The notes: a model not told the origin generated them from the sequence alone. A stretch of DNA of 64,000 nucleotides from Bolinopsis microptera (GCF_026151205.1 NC_087076.1:16145919-16209918), one strand, 5' to 3'. Counted from the first letter of the stretch, positions 11,978 to 24,758 are shown. Numbers and translations are program-made.

Positions 11978-13404
11978 TGCACTGTATACTATCACCTGCT
12001 TCTGTTTGCATTTTACACTGCAGAATAGCTAACTAGATACAAATGTGAGCCACAATATGCATTATGCATACTCCGCTATTTTTCATATTTATACAGTTGT
12101 AACGAATGAGCCGGAAGAACTGTTTACCGATAAACCCTGGTCTAAATACCCAAATAGAAACCAGCGCACTCAATACATGTAATAACTTTCATGTCAATTT
12201 GTTTGGGTACAGCCATAGTCCGTACCCACAATAATTTATACATTTTCAGAGTGCATGTATCCTTGGGAGCTGAGGTTACTCGTTGATAAGTGGATAAAAA
12301 ACATGGTGTGTTAACGGTCATGGTATTGGTACATTCACAGTACTAAAACAATTATCTGTATCTCCAGTCTCCCATACACTTTTCGTTTCAATTATGTGTT
12401 TCTAGAACCTGTTCCAGTACAATATACCTGCGCTTATACACACTAAAAGTATAGAATATAAATCTAAGCTTAATGTATGTGTGTTGAATTAAGAGTCATT
12501 ACCCCCGACGCACAGCCCCTATTACATTTTATCTTTTCAGTCAAGTCAAGTCTCGACGTGAAAATATTGACGGCAACATCTTTGTGGTTATGAAGTAGAG
12601 ATAAGATAATTTGACAAGGTAGAAACACCCATTGTTTCACAGGAGTGGATATCATGTTATAATGCACTGTTCCCATATTTAAAAGTTTTAAGTAACAACT
12701 AGTAATATTTTATAACTTAATACAGTCAAAAATTACTTTAGGGTAAGTTTGAGATCATAATTTAATACAGTTAGATAACAGGCTTATTATCAGGTGACCT
12801 CTTAATATTGTGACATTATACGATTATGTAAGGCGTGTCATATTGGAGCAAGGAAATGTACTGGAAGTACAAGTAAATTATTTGGGTTGTGTTACAGAGT
12901 TACAGGGACTACAATCTTACAATCTACATGTAGAAACTGCAGAGGGGTTCTAGAACTTTTCTTTATAATATTACTATATTATTATTATTCTCTTCTAGAA
13001 TGAAATTTGTTTGGATAGACAGTGAGACTTTCTCAGGAACACCGAACTGAGTAATTTAATTTTAAAAGTTTGAATGTTTTATTAACATTACTTTATTAAT
13101 ATTGGTCATTAATTCTCGGTTCTTCTTTAATAAACCAATCACCATTATTTATTGAAAAACCAAAAGTATCTGCTACCTCGTCAAGCGTAACTATGGCGCG
13201 TGGATCATATTGGAACAATTCCAAAACAAAACCCAACTCCTTAGGTGCGAGTTACGCGTAATTTGATAACACGGCTCAGTTCAGGTACAGTTAAAAGTGT
13301 GTAATATAATTTACTAACGATTTGATGAGCGTTATTATATACCAGCTGGCGTACAAGTTACAACGTATGTGGACATTACATTTTTTAAACTTCACTTTTG
13401 ACAT
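11978..13404. other. No gene recognised
   Basis: AT-rich, probably intronic to the minus-strand PDZ gene. Short frames lack motifs. Confidence 0.45.
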
Positions 13405-13740
13405 TGTTCAGTTTGGTAGGGAGCGGTCACGGCTCTCTGCAGACAAAGTGAAACAAGGCAAAAAAGCAAGGTTTGAAATACGGCTGATCATGAATATGAT
13501 GATCAAAAGTTTTGTCAAGAAAGTTTTAAGATAATTAAGAATGTATGTGATTAATTTATTTTATTACAAAGGTTGATTGTATTTAAATAAGTCTCACATT
13601 GCATCTAAGTAAAATTAATCTTAGTGAAAGGCCAATCAGTGCCGAAATATCGATTATTCTCATTTATTTTTCACCAGTCATCTATCTATCTTGTTTCACT
13701 TTGTCTGTCGAGAGCTGTGATGCTCCCTACTAAACACTGT
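13405..13740. repeat. Imperfect inverted repeat, MITE-like
   Basis: The segment near 13408-13460 (CAGTTTGGTAGGGAGC ... GACAAAGTGAAACAAGG) returns as its reverse complement near 13688-13735 (CTTGTTTCACTTTGTCTG ... GCTCCCTACTAAACACTG). The arms are about 50 bp with a spacer of roughly 225 bp. No clear target-site duplication was seen. Confidence 0.6.
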
Positions 13741-14389
13741 CTTGTTAAAAACTCGCGCTCTGCCTCACGAGATCTATCTTAAATTTTAAAAGAAATGAAC
13801 CAGATCACGATGTTGGAATGTTCTGGACATTCTATTCCCTCAGAAATTACATCTACCCAGAGAACTCTCATAAATCTCAAGTTCTGATATGAGTTCCGCT
13901 GAATGGTCACCCAACTTGGCACCTACCAATGACCGTTACAACCCAACCTTCAACCAGACCAAACCCCACTAACACTACAAATACCCGCCACAGAAGCATG
14001 CAGTTTCCCTGAACCTTAATTACCTGAAAACTCACTGAATGCTCGGTAGAAAATACCCTTTATTCTCCTGAAACGTGCCGAATATATTAGACTGATGGGG
14101 CAGCAGAAAACAGTGAATCACACTAAAAGGATAACCATGGTTACCGGGCTTTGGCGGAGAGGATCGGTTTACTAATTATTTGTATTGGAATGGGGGTAGT
14201 GTGATGTGGGGATGTTGGAGTACCGGGCTGCTTCCCCCTACACTCCTTATATGGGCATCACGTGGATAACAATACTTCCCACCAACCCACAACTAAGACA
14301 AGGAGGATACGGCAACACTGGAACTGTAGATTATTCTATTGATAGAGCCAGTCCTGATTCTTTGGACCCCATAGCTGGAAACCTATTAC

Positions 14390-14471
14390 TGCCGGTATTG
14401 AAACCGGGAAATACGGAGCTAGTTGAGGTTTGTACTTGTCTCCGCGGGAAATGGGGACTAGTTTGACTAGA
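14390..14471 (-). other. Possible exon of the PDZ gene (ambiguous strand)
   Basis: On the minus strand, acceptor TTCACAG|TCT opens a phase-0 frame (SSQTSPHFPRRQVQTSTSS) that would follow the phase-0 end of exon 14690-14574. Donor GGCA|GTAATA is possible at its end. The same DNA is also open on the plus strand (14206-14466, ending at a GAG|GTTTGT donor-like site). I cannot decide which, if either, is used. Confidence 0.3.
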
Positions 14472-14573
14472 CTGTGAAGTGTTAACTTAATTTTGGACCA
14501 AGTCCAAATCATTAACCATGACGGGAAGAAACACTCATCTTGGCTCTACTAGAGGTAAAAAGTGGTAACTTAC

Positions 14574-17500
14574 CGGTGATTGCAGTGGGCTGTTCCTATC
14601 GTAGGTAGTTTCGGGACAACCTTTACCGTCAAAATTAACATGAGCTACAGTTAACTCTATCTCTTTCTCCTTTTTCAGCAGCTGGATAATCTGAAAATTT
14701 TCAAATTAAGATGAGAATACATCCTTATAATTTGTAGATAAAATATACATAGATAAATTATAAGATTCTTGTTTATCTGTAACTCTGTATCATATTAATA
14801 TGAGTACATCAGATTGGAAACAACCCATGACAGAGTATCCATGAATGAGTAAATGTTGTTAGTTGTTATTGTCAACAACAACAACAACAACAAAGCAAAT
14901 GATACTTGTTCCAACTGTCCAAGAAAAGCTTGTCTCTTGTCATATGATACGATGAGCAAGCACACTATGTTAAATTGTTAACAGCACATCGGGGTCAGAA
15001 ATTCTTAATAATCACTAATCAGGTTATTTCTGGTTATTTGTGCTTGCTTCTTTTAAATCTTTACTAGTTAAAAAAGGTATCATTTGGTGGAAAAGATGGC
15101 AAAGGTGTCCCTGGTAGTAAGGGTGTATTGGTATTATTACAGTGCATTCTTACGGTATAACGTCATTAGTCTCCCTAGCTGTTCTATCACTGTTATATAG
15201 CTGTTCTATCACATAATATACTGCCTGTCATGCTGAATACAGTTCTATGAGGCGCTGCAGGCTTAGATGCACTGAGTATGCCACTACTGTGTATTCTGAT
15301 CGTTTTTACCCTTTTCATTAAAGTTGGCACCTGTGGACTTCCTCCGTGTTAACTATTTGTAAGAACACGATTCTACCAGAGGTTTTCTAAATAACGACAA
15401 ATCTTTTATCTGTCGATGGACACTGGAGGTACGGTTCGTATAAAACCGTAGATTAAACTTAAAACATTACATATATTATTTCGAAAATGTTTCGGCAGAA
15501 CCTGAGATTCACTACGGGCTTAATGAACTTTGAATAGCTATCCTCGCTGCAATTGTATTGGTATAAAGCTGTGACATGTTGTAAATTTGAAAGCTATCGA
15601 GAAAACTCGCAGAACTAGAAGTCATTGTTTTTATATCAAATTGCTCTGCTTATTTCTCAATAACATGTATTTTGTATAATTATTATAATAATGTAAACAA
15701 TAAACATAATAATATTTAGTAGTCCCTTGATCAATTTCAGCAAATATTAGGCTCGTTCAATGAGGTTCTACATTGAACACAGGTCATTGGGATGTAATTT
15801 AAATTCCATTATATGAACAAGAACGAGACAGTTTAGTGTAAAATATTGTACAAAATATATATAGTTATATCTACAGAAATGTAAAGCCTCTTACAAGTAT
15901 AGGACAATGGTTGAGTGAAGGAAACACAACTATGTGTGATAAGGTGTGATAATGTGTAATTGATGTGGTGTGATTCTCACCCCGTTTTGATTGAGGGTAG
16001 CCCCAACATTCGTACCGTTCACAGACACTACCCTGTCTCCTTCCTGCATCTTCCCGCTCCTGAAAAAATAAAACTGATTTTAAAAGTTTTTTGAGGTATT
16101 ATATAAAATTATCAATTTGGCGCACTGAGATACCGTTGTTTACCTTGGGGCATTTTAATAAACAGAAGAATATTTATATGAACCCACCTTGATGAGTAAT
16201 GAGTATGCTATAAATATTTGGCGTACAATATTGGGTTAGATCACCAAAAAAGGAAAAGATTTACGATAATTAGATATCGGGCATAGCTATACTTTGTATA
16301 TGGGTTGGAGTCTTTCCAGTCAAGAATGTGACGATACTAAGAAGAAGTGTAACATAACTTCGTTAAGACAGTGTAGGACGTTTACTTTTCCCGGGTGTAA
16401 GCTTGTTTGTAATTGCATAACCTCGTTATTGATAGATCTGACTATAAGACATAAGTGATGTATCTGCAAATTACAGTTCTAGGACCTGAGTTATATGACA
16501 ACAAGGTCATAAGACATTGTGTGCAGTGATATAATAGCTTACAATACTCTTATCGTGTTTAGTAAAAGAATATATTTTAGGTCGTGTAAGTGAGATTAAA
16601 ATATTGCGATTTTAGTAGGAGCTTCAAGAACATACTAAATCCCTAAATTAAATATTGCGTTATTTTCGAGTAAGTAAAGTGTTAATTAATTATATAATGG
16701 TGTTAATCCCGCATTAAGATGTCTGCTCACTCTGCTCACTTCATCTCCATGCTGCACTGACTTTTGAGGTAATAAAGTAATTACAAATTACGGTTTATCG
16801 TCCTTTATTAGATTACAATGTTAGAGATTGATAACACAACGATTGAGCTGAGCGAGCTCCAATCGTCGGTTCAGTACACCTTAAAGAGGTCCGCAACCTG
16901 AAAATAACCCTGATGAATACTTGACGGGGGCATTATTTTAACCCCACTAATGCCGCAGTCAGCCGTACCCAGGCAGCTCTGAGGTACTAATCAGGGTTCA
17001 AGCACTTTAATGCGGGCAGGTCGTGTCCTTGTAATCACCACATTACTTCTAACTTGACAGACTGATGGGAAAGTGAGCTCCAACTCACGGACTCTCTATC
17101 CTGGGTTCACTGTACAGGACCCTCTAGCTGGCTCTCTGCTCTCTGTACTCAATTGTGTAGATTAAAATACCGGGCCCAGTAGTGTGGTTATTACTTGTTG
17201 TGAGCTCCTGTTTGCACGCAAGAGTGCAGGTGGTGTAGCGGAGGCAGGTAAGTGTTTTAAACCTGTTCCTATGTTAAAAGGTTGTGTTAAATTTTTTAAA
17301 TAAATCCTTGTGTTTAAAATAAAGTAGGGAACTGACGCGCTAGCAGGAGAGTAAGGTTGGAGTCTCCTCACGTATACACTCCTATCAATAGTAACCAGGG
17401 AGAAGCCGAACCCGGAACCCATCTGTTTGGTGAGGTGGACGGACTGGACTGGTTCCTGATCACGTGTCTTTATACTCCGCCATGACAGGTGATCCGGCTC

Positions 17501-20302
17501 ATCGTCTGAGAGAGAGTAGTGAGTAGTGAGTAGTGAGTAGTGAGTAGTGAGTAGTGAGTAGTGAGTAGTGAGTAGTGAGTAGTGAGTAGTGAGTAGTGAG
17601 TAGTGAGTAGTGAGTAGTGAGTAGTGAGTAGTGAGTAGTGAGTAGTGAGTAGTGAGTAGTGAGTAGTTACTTAATTGGGTTACTTGGGTTGGGTTCCGAG
17701 CTAGAGTGCTACCAGGCCAAGAATGTCTTGTGAGTAGTGAGTAGTGAGTAGTGAGTAGTGAGTAGTGAGTAGTGAGTAGTGAGTAGTGAGTAGTGAGTAG
17801 TGAGTAATGAGTAGTGAGTAGTGAGTAGTGAGTAGTGAGTAGTGAGTAGTGAGTAGTGAGTAGTGAGTAGTGAGTAGTGAGTAGTGAGTAGTGAGTAGTG
17901 AGTAGTGTGTAGTGAGCAGTGTGGTCTCCAGATTTATACTTGAAATATGGACAGTGGACACACTGGAACTTACAGTGTATATCTGTTGTTATCACTGTTT
18001 CTAACCAGGGTTCACAAAGAAAGGAATTATAATGACTACCTAATTTCAGCTCCAGCACCTACAAAACCCTACAAAGAGAGGTAAAACTGACCAGGGACGA
18101 TGTCAGCAGCGGCAGCACAGTTGAGTATAAGTAACCTGTCCCTGACATTTGTTGGGGTTGCCCAGGTCAGAGCACTGTCAAACTCACGTACTAGACCCTG
18201 TGGAGTAATTAGAACACTGTTAGTTTCAGTTATATAATGTTGTTATAATATTTATCTAAAAAGGATGTGAGGTTTTACTGGGTGTAAGTCAGGGTAATAG
18301 ACAGTTGGAAGAGTAAATTATTTCAGTCATTAGCACGGGCGAGTAGGTGATTTCAAAAATTCATCCAACAATTTGTGGACATTTTCACACAATAGTCTGG
18401 GGCAACGACTGAAGCAGCATTTCATTAGGCATTACAACTAAAAAATCTGCTGGTTGTGGGGTTACTGGCAAATAAAAAGATGGAATTGGTCAGAAACCGA
18501 GCTACCCACAGCGTACATCGCCTAGCAACCCAACCACATTTAACTTCATTTACACATCTCGGAGGGGCAAATACTAGTCAGTAGTATTATCTCTGTTTTA
18601 TTAGGAATCATGACTGGCAATGACTAGCTTGGCTACGTTAAGAAGAGACAAATCCGACTAAAGTCTAAAATACGAGGCTGACCAGTATCAGACCCAGTTT
18701 GTTGGTGAGGCTACCTATGAGCTGGAACAGACCTACTCTTAGTTCACTTGAAGCCTATTATCATTTCACGGGTAGCACATATACAGGTCACTCTCTCACT
18801 CTCTCTGAGGGGTCTAGACTGATCTAATAAATTAATTAAGATGTGTATGTTGGGAGCACTTGTCCGCACAATATGTGGTAGACTTGCAAAGGAGAAGGCC
18901 CAGAAACGGATCGTAATATATACCTCATGTTACACCAGATTATTTTGTCTTTTAATCCAGGGTTATGTTATACTTCCAAGTTTATGTGGGTATTTAATGA
19001 CTGGAGGGTAATTTGATCCACAGGAGAGTTTAAATTTTCGTAAAAACATTACAGCAAGTTTCGTTTTATCACATTGTCAGAGTTTGATTCAAGACATAAC
19101 AGTATATTATTTGAAATAAGATACTTAAATTTGAACCACACAAAACAGCACTGGCAGTTGTCTGTCCATCTTAATTAAATTATTTGCTCTTAAATGCGAT
19201 TATAATTGAAAACAATGCCACTTAAATTGACATAGATTGCTCAACGAATACACATGATTACAAATCATGAACAATATTCACACGACAGACAATAAAGTGA
19301 GTTAGATCACAATGAAGTGCAACAAACCTGAGGCCCCGCCTCATTAAGATAATCCTGCAACAATCCCCCCTCCATTAGTTTCAATGCATTGCTGCTGGGT
19401 CTCCCACCATAACAACCATCTTTAGACTTATGGTAGTGCGCCTCCAGCATTTGAGAAACTATTTGAGCTGAAAAATGAGTTCCATCATTGGAGTTATACT
19501 TCAAGACGAATAATCTGAATTAAGGAATCTATAGTGATCTAATGTAATTAGTTTCTAGATCATAGTTTCCCCTTTTTTAGGATTAGATCGATGGATACTC
19601 TAACCCAGCTATAACGTTCAGGTAGCATCTCGATTGAGAATTAAAGGCGCCCAAACATTGAAAACCAGCTGAGACTTATTGTTTGGGATTCTTACATAGT
19701 TTTCACTGTTCCAGAGAGGTCGGGACTTCTTTGAAGTGGGGCTAGTGTTGACCAGGTGGCCTCCCAATCCATTACATTAAATGTGAGCTTTAGGTATTGA
19801 ATGCTATGTCCTTAAGCGGATTATGGTATTACTGGGCAGGGAGTTCAGGCTCAGGTTACATTGGCATGTTCTTGACATGAACTAACACACGTAGTCCAGT
19901 AGAAACAGCTTAAGCTTGTAAACAACGTATGCAAAGCCGAAATTTGACCGAATTGTCTAAGAGCATTTATATCGTACAGAAGAAGAAAGTTGGGGAATAA
20001 TATGGAATAGATGATTAGTGAATAATGATACACTCGTTTCAAGCTTCAAATATAAGGTAAAGTAATTATAAACTTTAATCATAAAGGATTTGTGTGCTTT
20101 ATGATATTTTTATTTGTACTGTAAGCAACTCCGACATGGTTAGCTACCTTTCTTATGTTGGTATGTTAATTATATGAACAGGATTCAAATACCTCCCATA
20201 ACAGTATAAATATCATAATATTAACAAATGAATATTACCTGTGCCGTGAGACATTGTAGTGTTCAATATTTTTCTCAAGCTTCACAAGCTCTGAATAACA
20301 TC
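14574..20302 (-). CDS. PDZ-domain gene, 5' exon cluster (six exons)
   Basis: Exons 20302-20239, 19514-19328, 18058-17974, 17505-17337, 16059-15981 and 14690-14574 join with matching phases (2, 0, 1, 2, 0, 0). The last three make a whole PDZ domain: a GSGFGFSL carboxylate-binding loop, [18 protein letters not shown], then a helix and strand ending [18 protein letters not shown]. Upstream coding sequence includes [14 protein letters not shown] ... [15 protein letters not shown]. Its hydrophobic spacing faintly recalls a DEP domain, but I would not assert that. One donor is GTCAGT rather than GTRAGT. The start codon and earlier exons were not found. Probably the same gene as 6229-7038, giving a two-PDZ intracellular scaffold or regulator. 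Orthology unknown. Confidence 0.7.
17513..17667. repeat. (GTGAGTA)n heptamer satellite, block 1
   Basis: About 22 near-perfect copies of a 7-bp unit, GTGAGTA on the plus strand and TACTCAC on the minus strand. On the sense (minus) strand of the PDZ gene the array ends a few bases before the acceptor CTCTCTCAG|ACGATG of exon 17505-17337. The 298-residue open frame across it (repeating TTHYSLL) arises from 7x3 bp periodicity. Confidence 0.95.
17730..17919. repeat. (GTGAGTA)n heptamer satellite, block 2
   Basis: About 27 copies of the same unit, with one GTGAGTA-to-ATGAGTA variant and degenerate copies at the right end. The two blocks are separated by 62 bp of unique DNA. Together they fill roughly three quarters of the 468-bp intron 17506-17973. 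Confidence 0.95.
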
Positions 20303-20715
20303 CTAAAAACAATAATAGTTATTTATACTATATTCAACTTGACGAAAACTTTACACAATTCAAACTGATAGTGGTCAAGGCCAAGTGTTGCCATATGATG
20401 AAAAGAGATATGAAATTACTGAATTTTTTACAACAGGTTTCTAGTATACTTATATAGTAGAGGCTCTAATTAAAGATCCATAATCCTTAGGAGTCATGTG
20501 CTATAAATGTATGTGGTGCTCTAGAAAGACAATCTTTTCGAGATTTGACCAGCAAATCTTCTAACATCACCTAATTTGTCCAATTTTACCTTGCATCTGA
20601 TCCAAGTCCGATGGCACGGATCACCTGGAAGTGGTAACACCATAAAGCCGTTAATTGCAACAAGGGGTGCGCTGTTCAATGAAACAAGAAATTTTTTCAA
20701 TGAAACAAGAAATTT

Positions 20716-20935
20716 AACCAGGCCAGGTAGCGTAGTTGGTTAGAGCATCAGCTTTGCAATCGTGAGGTTGTGTGTTCAAACCTGCTGTCTACCTAGTCGT
20801 GAGGTGAGCGTCGTTGACGTTCTGCTAAGGATCCCATAGGATCTATGCAGCCTCCCGGTTCACCCAGCCGAATGCTCGAGAAATCGTGTGTGAGGGTTAA
20901 ATGGGGAGCTGTGCAATAGTACAGCGAAAAGCAAA
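20716..20935 (+). repeat. tRNA-derived SINE-like element
   Basis: The 5' part reads like a tRNA: an A-box TAGCGTAGTTGG at about 20727, an anticodon-arm context around CTTTGCAA (TGC anticodon, Ala-like) and a B-box-like GTGTTCAAACC. The T-stem and acceptor pairing are poor, so a working tRNA is unlikely. An unrelated ~140-bp tail follows (GTCGTGAGGTGAGCG ... GTACAGCGAAAAG). This is the usual plan of a tRNA-derived SINE. Confidence 0.65.
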
Positions 20936-20940
20936 AACTC

Positions 20941-21959
20941 AATGGATGGTTACCGTTGTCAGCCTATTTTATATTACCTTTAGGTTATTCTATGTAATAC
21001 AGTTCATTGTAAGTTGTTCCTCATTCATTACCTGGTTTCATTGAATAAGTGCAATTACAAGAACCTCACACCGTAATGGGTGCCACATGCCTAGCATGAA
21101 ATATTTACCTACTTACTTGCACTTTTGTAGGTCTGTAGAAGCATTAGAATCGGGCGTTGCCTGCCACAGGCTATCCCGAATTTAGAAGCTTGCTTTAATA
21201 ATTAATAAAGAAGATTAATAAAAGATAACTTTTAGAACATTTTACAGAATAAAAAGATGTAAAACAATTCATAAAAATATAAGGCCCATTTGGTCTTTTT
21301 GTCCTGGACTGCTAGTTTGATTTTGAAAGGACAGGTAACTATGGGGCAAGGAATGTGCGTGCCTGAAAGCTTTTGCACACACCGAAACGCTAGTACAGTT
21401 GAGTTTTTAGAGACAAGGCTCATATTAGGATCAGAAGAGAATTTTTAGCAGACATTAGGGGTTTTGTTACTATTGGTTGCAGTCTTTTTGTGACAAAAAC
21501 TCTACATTATAATATGCTTAAGTTTAGATTGTATAGTTCGAGGATATAAAATGAGGCTTCAAGGTGGAAATTGGTGAGCTTGCGAAAGATTATGGCCTTT
21601 GTATAAATGGTTATAATAGGCTATATACTATGCGTTTTGCTCTAGAAACACACTTTTTAGAGATTTTACCAGCGTATCCACTAAAATCACCTAATTTGTT
21701 CAATTTTTGGAAGGGGTTAGGTGCCAAAAGGGAGGTAGGCGCCAACAGAGCAGAGGGCGATTTTTCGGGGGGCGCGCCAACAGACAACATTATACCGCTA
21801 AACCGATCTTTGGGTCAAAAATACGTCTATTTAGATGGGTCTGATGTATCGAACAGATAATCCTTGTGGAATATGGTTAGTACAATAGTGCAGTGAATGT
21901 TGCAATGAATAAAATCCATCGATGTAGGAAGATTGTGAGGAGGGGGATTTGTTGTGACA
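20941..21959. other. No gene recognised
   Basis: AT-rich. The segment at about 21600-21760 resembles 20540-20590 (both contain 'accagc(g/a)(t/a)at.. cacctaatttgt'), suggesting shared repeat sequence. No coding motif. Confidence 0.4.
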
Positions 21960-22074
21960 ACTTGTTAGTGAAAATTTTGCGCTTTTATCTCTGATATTGG
22001 AATACGAAACATGTATCAAATCATGATAGCCTAAGGTCCCCAGGTAAATAAAATTAAAAAGTTTAGGGGGCAAT

Positions 22075-22195
22075 GTCATTTGTATTACGTGGTGACCCCC
22101 ACTGTCGCTTCACTTTAGTAAAGGTTCGACGATACAGGGGGAGTCCTGCACTCGTGCGCGGCGGGTCATACAACGTATGATTTACTGGGCGGCGC
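22075..22195 (-). repeat. Inverted, diverged copy of the gag-element terminal repeat
   Basis: The reverse complement of this stretch (TTGTATGACCCGC ... CCCCCTGTATCGT ... GTGAAGCGACAGTGGGGGTC, then ACCACGTAATACAAA) matches 25085-25165 and 27485-27570. It shows the ~395-bp direct repeat family has at least a third, older member here. Confidence 0.7.
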
Positions 22196-22199
22196 TCAG

Positions 22200-23118
22200 C
22201 CTGTCATTCCGCCCAATCTTTATTCGGGCTGAGTGAATTACGACCTCCATCGCCTTACTTGACCATTGTTAATGGTCTGGCCCGGCGCGCGCTACTTCGT
22301 AGCACTTGCCATCGGGCAGAAAGCGGCGCGCGCTACTTCGAAGAAATTTAGACGAGTAACATCCGTCAATCGCCTTACCTGAGGACCCCAGGCTTTAATG
22401 TTGTTAAACAACAATAGAGATTAGGCGGAATGACATGCTGAGCGCGGCTTGCTCTAGCTAGAGCCCTCTCGCTTGCAGTAGCGCGCGACCGCTGAAGGCG
22501 GCAAAGGATCTACTTGTGAAACAAGCGCGTCACGCAGTACAAGAAAACAACAATTTCAAGAAAACAACAATTTTATTTAGTATCAATTAAAGCAGACAAA
22601 AGTATATTTTCTATATATATAACTAGCACGAACTTTAGATCAGATATCTTAGGGGACTTGGAGTAGCAAGAGATTGACTAGAAGGTATATACCTTTTACA
22701 AAGATACGTCGAGAAGAATCCAGGGTGATACAGGATCGGAGAGTGCAGACCAAAAGTTTACGCACCCACCTTTGCCTCCTGAGTTCTTGGTTGGATAGAA
22801 ATTTAAGCAAACTTGGTCGTTTATACTCCAAGTCCCTTTCTTAAAAGAAGTAGTATTAACTATGTCTAGAGTTAGCTTCGTTCAATAATAACAATATCAA
22901 TATAATCAATATCAATACCAGATAAACCTACCGAATAAATTATTAAATATCAATCAATTAATTCATTCCGATAAAAAATTTTATAAATTTAGATATTTAG
23001 TATCTAAAAACATTACAACAGATGGTTAAAAAGCGCCCAAAATCGATTTGAAAGATTTTCTGTCTATAGTACAATCATGATAGTAATAGTAAGTGTGCGC
23101 CGCTGCAATTAGACTTGA
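22200..23118. repeat. Mosaic of GC-rich repeat fragments
   Basis: GC-rich repeat DNA (GGCGCGCGCTACTTCG twice near 22290 and 22325) followed by AT-rich sequence. Positions 22440-22545 form an inverted pair with 23800-23885 (CGCGCTTGTTTCACAAGT ... GCGCGCTACTGCAAGCG ... GGGCTCT). They may be ends of a damaged DNA transposon that enclosed the LINE fragment between them. No intact gene. Confidence 0.5.
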
Positions 23119-23672
23119 TTACTGCAATTTAAAATTGTTTGGAGTCCAAGTATCTTTTAAGTCAGCTGCCTGTGCTTGTATTAATAGTGCTTTTGTTCTC
23201 AGTTTTATCAAGCTAATGGACGTTTCTAAGCAATTGCTTGAAGTTAAAATTTTTTTATGAACAGCGTTCCAAAGCTTGGCTGCATTAAACAAAAAGGTAT
23301 TTGATTTATTTAGGAGAATAACCGTGAGACTCGTTGCACGGTTTGAAATGTTGATAGTCTCATAAAGGGAGTATGGGCAGTGGTACTTGATAATCTTAGA
23401 AAATTCTAAGATGCAGTGATATTTGTACAATACAAGTTTTGAGCCGTAAGTATTTTTAATCTATTAAAAATGGGTTTTGTATGTTCCTTTTCAAAGTGTT
23501 TATGGTCTAGTTTTTGCATACCGTATGGTCTAGTACGTGCACATGTTGATTGTTTATCTAAATATGCGTAGACACTCTCTCTCTTTGTTCTGGTCAACGG
23601 TTTCTGGCCTCTTACGATAAAGATGGAGGCCTTCTCGCCGTGCCCACAAAATGTAACTCCTGCTAGCTGCAT
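23119..23672 (-). pseudogene. LINE ORF2 C-terminal fragment, frameshifted
   Basis: Two overlapping frames in different phases read as one LINE tail. The first (23672-23406) has LDHKHFEKEHTKPIFNRLKI, then LTAQNLYC. The second (23430-23119) has SNTFLFNAAKLWNAVHKKIL. The order 'plFxxLkILtxxnlY ... LWN.vp..i' is the common end of CR1/Jockey-like ORF2 proteins. The frame break marks it as dead. It lies between the inverted GC-rich repeats at 22440 and 23800. Confidence 0.6.
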
Positions 23673-24124
23673 TCCAGGACTCCCAAAGTATATACGAAAT
23701 CATAAAATAATAAATATCAATGCAACAGACCTCTGGAGTCTTGAAGCTGTCACTACCTGTCTCAGAGCAAACCTTCACCTAACCATGTGCTTTCGCGCCA
23801 CTGCGGGCGCGCTTGTTTCACAAGTCAAGAGGCGGGCGCGCGCTACTGCAAGCGCAAGGGCTCTGGATAGAGCAAGAGCAAACCCACTTCGGTTGTGGTA
23901 CTTCGGCATTCGGTGGGCAGACAAGGGACTTCTTGACATACGTTGCATGCCACTTTTTGCGTGCGAAGCGCGCGCCGCCGAAGGATACGAAACATGTATC
24001 AAGGGACTTCCGAGCCAGGTCATCTCCTGGAATTGGTGCTATTATTAGTTTTCCTGGGAGTGGGTTATTTCCTGATGTTGTTTTCCTGAAATTGTGTTAT
24101 TTCCTGGTGTTAAATCCTAGTAGT

Positions 24125-24758
24125 TTACCCAAAGAGATCTTCCTTGTCTAGTCTTTTTGACTGTTCCACAAACTTTATGATGTGGTTGAGTTTACTGTTG
24201 ATAATTTCCTCCATTGTGAGTAGAGGTTTACCAAATATCCTCAGTCTGATAGTCATCAGCTGTACACATTCGCAGAGGAAATGTTGTAATGTTTCTGCTT
24301 CCCCTGGGCAGTGTTCGCAGTCTTGTGTCTCAAAGTTGACGTTATTGGCCCTAGTCTGAAAGTAAGCTAGTGGGCTGTGCCCCGATAGTAGCCATGTTAG
24401 CCATCTGAGGTGAGTTCCTGTGATATTAATATTCCTGTATTTGTATTTGTTAAAGAATAGTCCAAGAGGGATTTTCCCTTTATCACTGCATGAGGTCGAC
24501 CTGTCGGTATGCGTTGAGGTGTAGTTTGAATAGGTACTCATCGATTGCGTTGTTGATGATTCCTTCAGGTAGTGGGAGGAATGGTTCAGGTCCTATGGGG
24601 ATACTGCTGGATCCCTCTCTTGCGAGTTCGTCGGCAAGTTCGTTACCGTGTACTCCTTCGTGTCCTGGGACCCACCTAAATTCTACTCGGTGGGAGGTAC
24701 CTAATGTATTAAGTTGGTCTACGATGTCCAGTACTATTCTGGATACGCGTAGACACAT
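24125..24758 (-). pseudogene. LINE RNase H plus zinc-binding tail, frameshifted
   Basis: The first frame (24758-24483) holds the end of an RNase H domain: FRWVPGHEGVHGNELADELA, with the conserved H and D of the WxPGHxGxxGNExAD motif. The second frame (24541-24125) continues with a Cys/His tail, WLLSGHSPL ... CEHCPGEAETLQHFLCEC (CxxC...HxxxxC). This order is typical of LINE ORF2 from clades that carry RNase H. The two parts are in different frames, so the copy is inactive. Nothing upstream of the RNase H was found. Confidence 0.75.

Noticed and set aside
3944-12000. CRISPR-like arrays
   Set aside because: The direct repeats here have no unique spacers and the genome is eukaryotic; they are ordinary mini- and microsatellites.
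17162-18058. 298-residue open frame with repeating TTHYSLL
   Set aside because: The 7-bp satellite is read three units at a time, so the frame stays open by periodicity. Only 18058-17974 and 17505-17337 inside it behave as exons, and they are in different phases.
20716-20800. Functional tRNA-Ala(TGC) gene
   Set aside because: A and B boxes are present, but T-stem and acceptor stem pair badly when the boxes are placed in register; a SINE tail follows.
24125-24758. Stand-alone RNase H gene
   Set aside because: Only the C-terminal part of the RNase H is present, followed by a LINE zinc-like tail in another frame; it is an ORF2 remnant.
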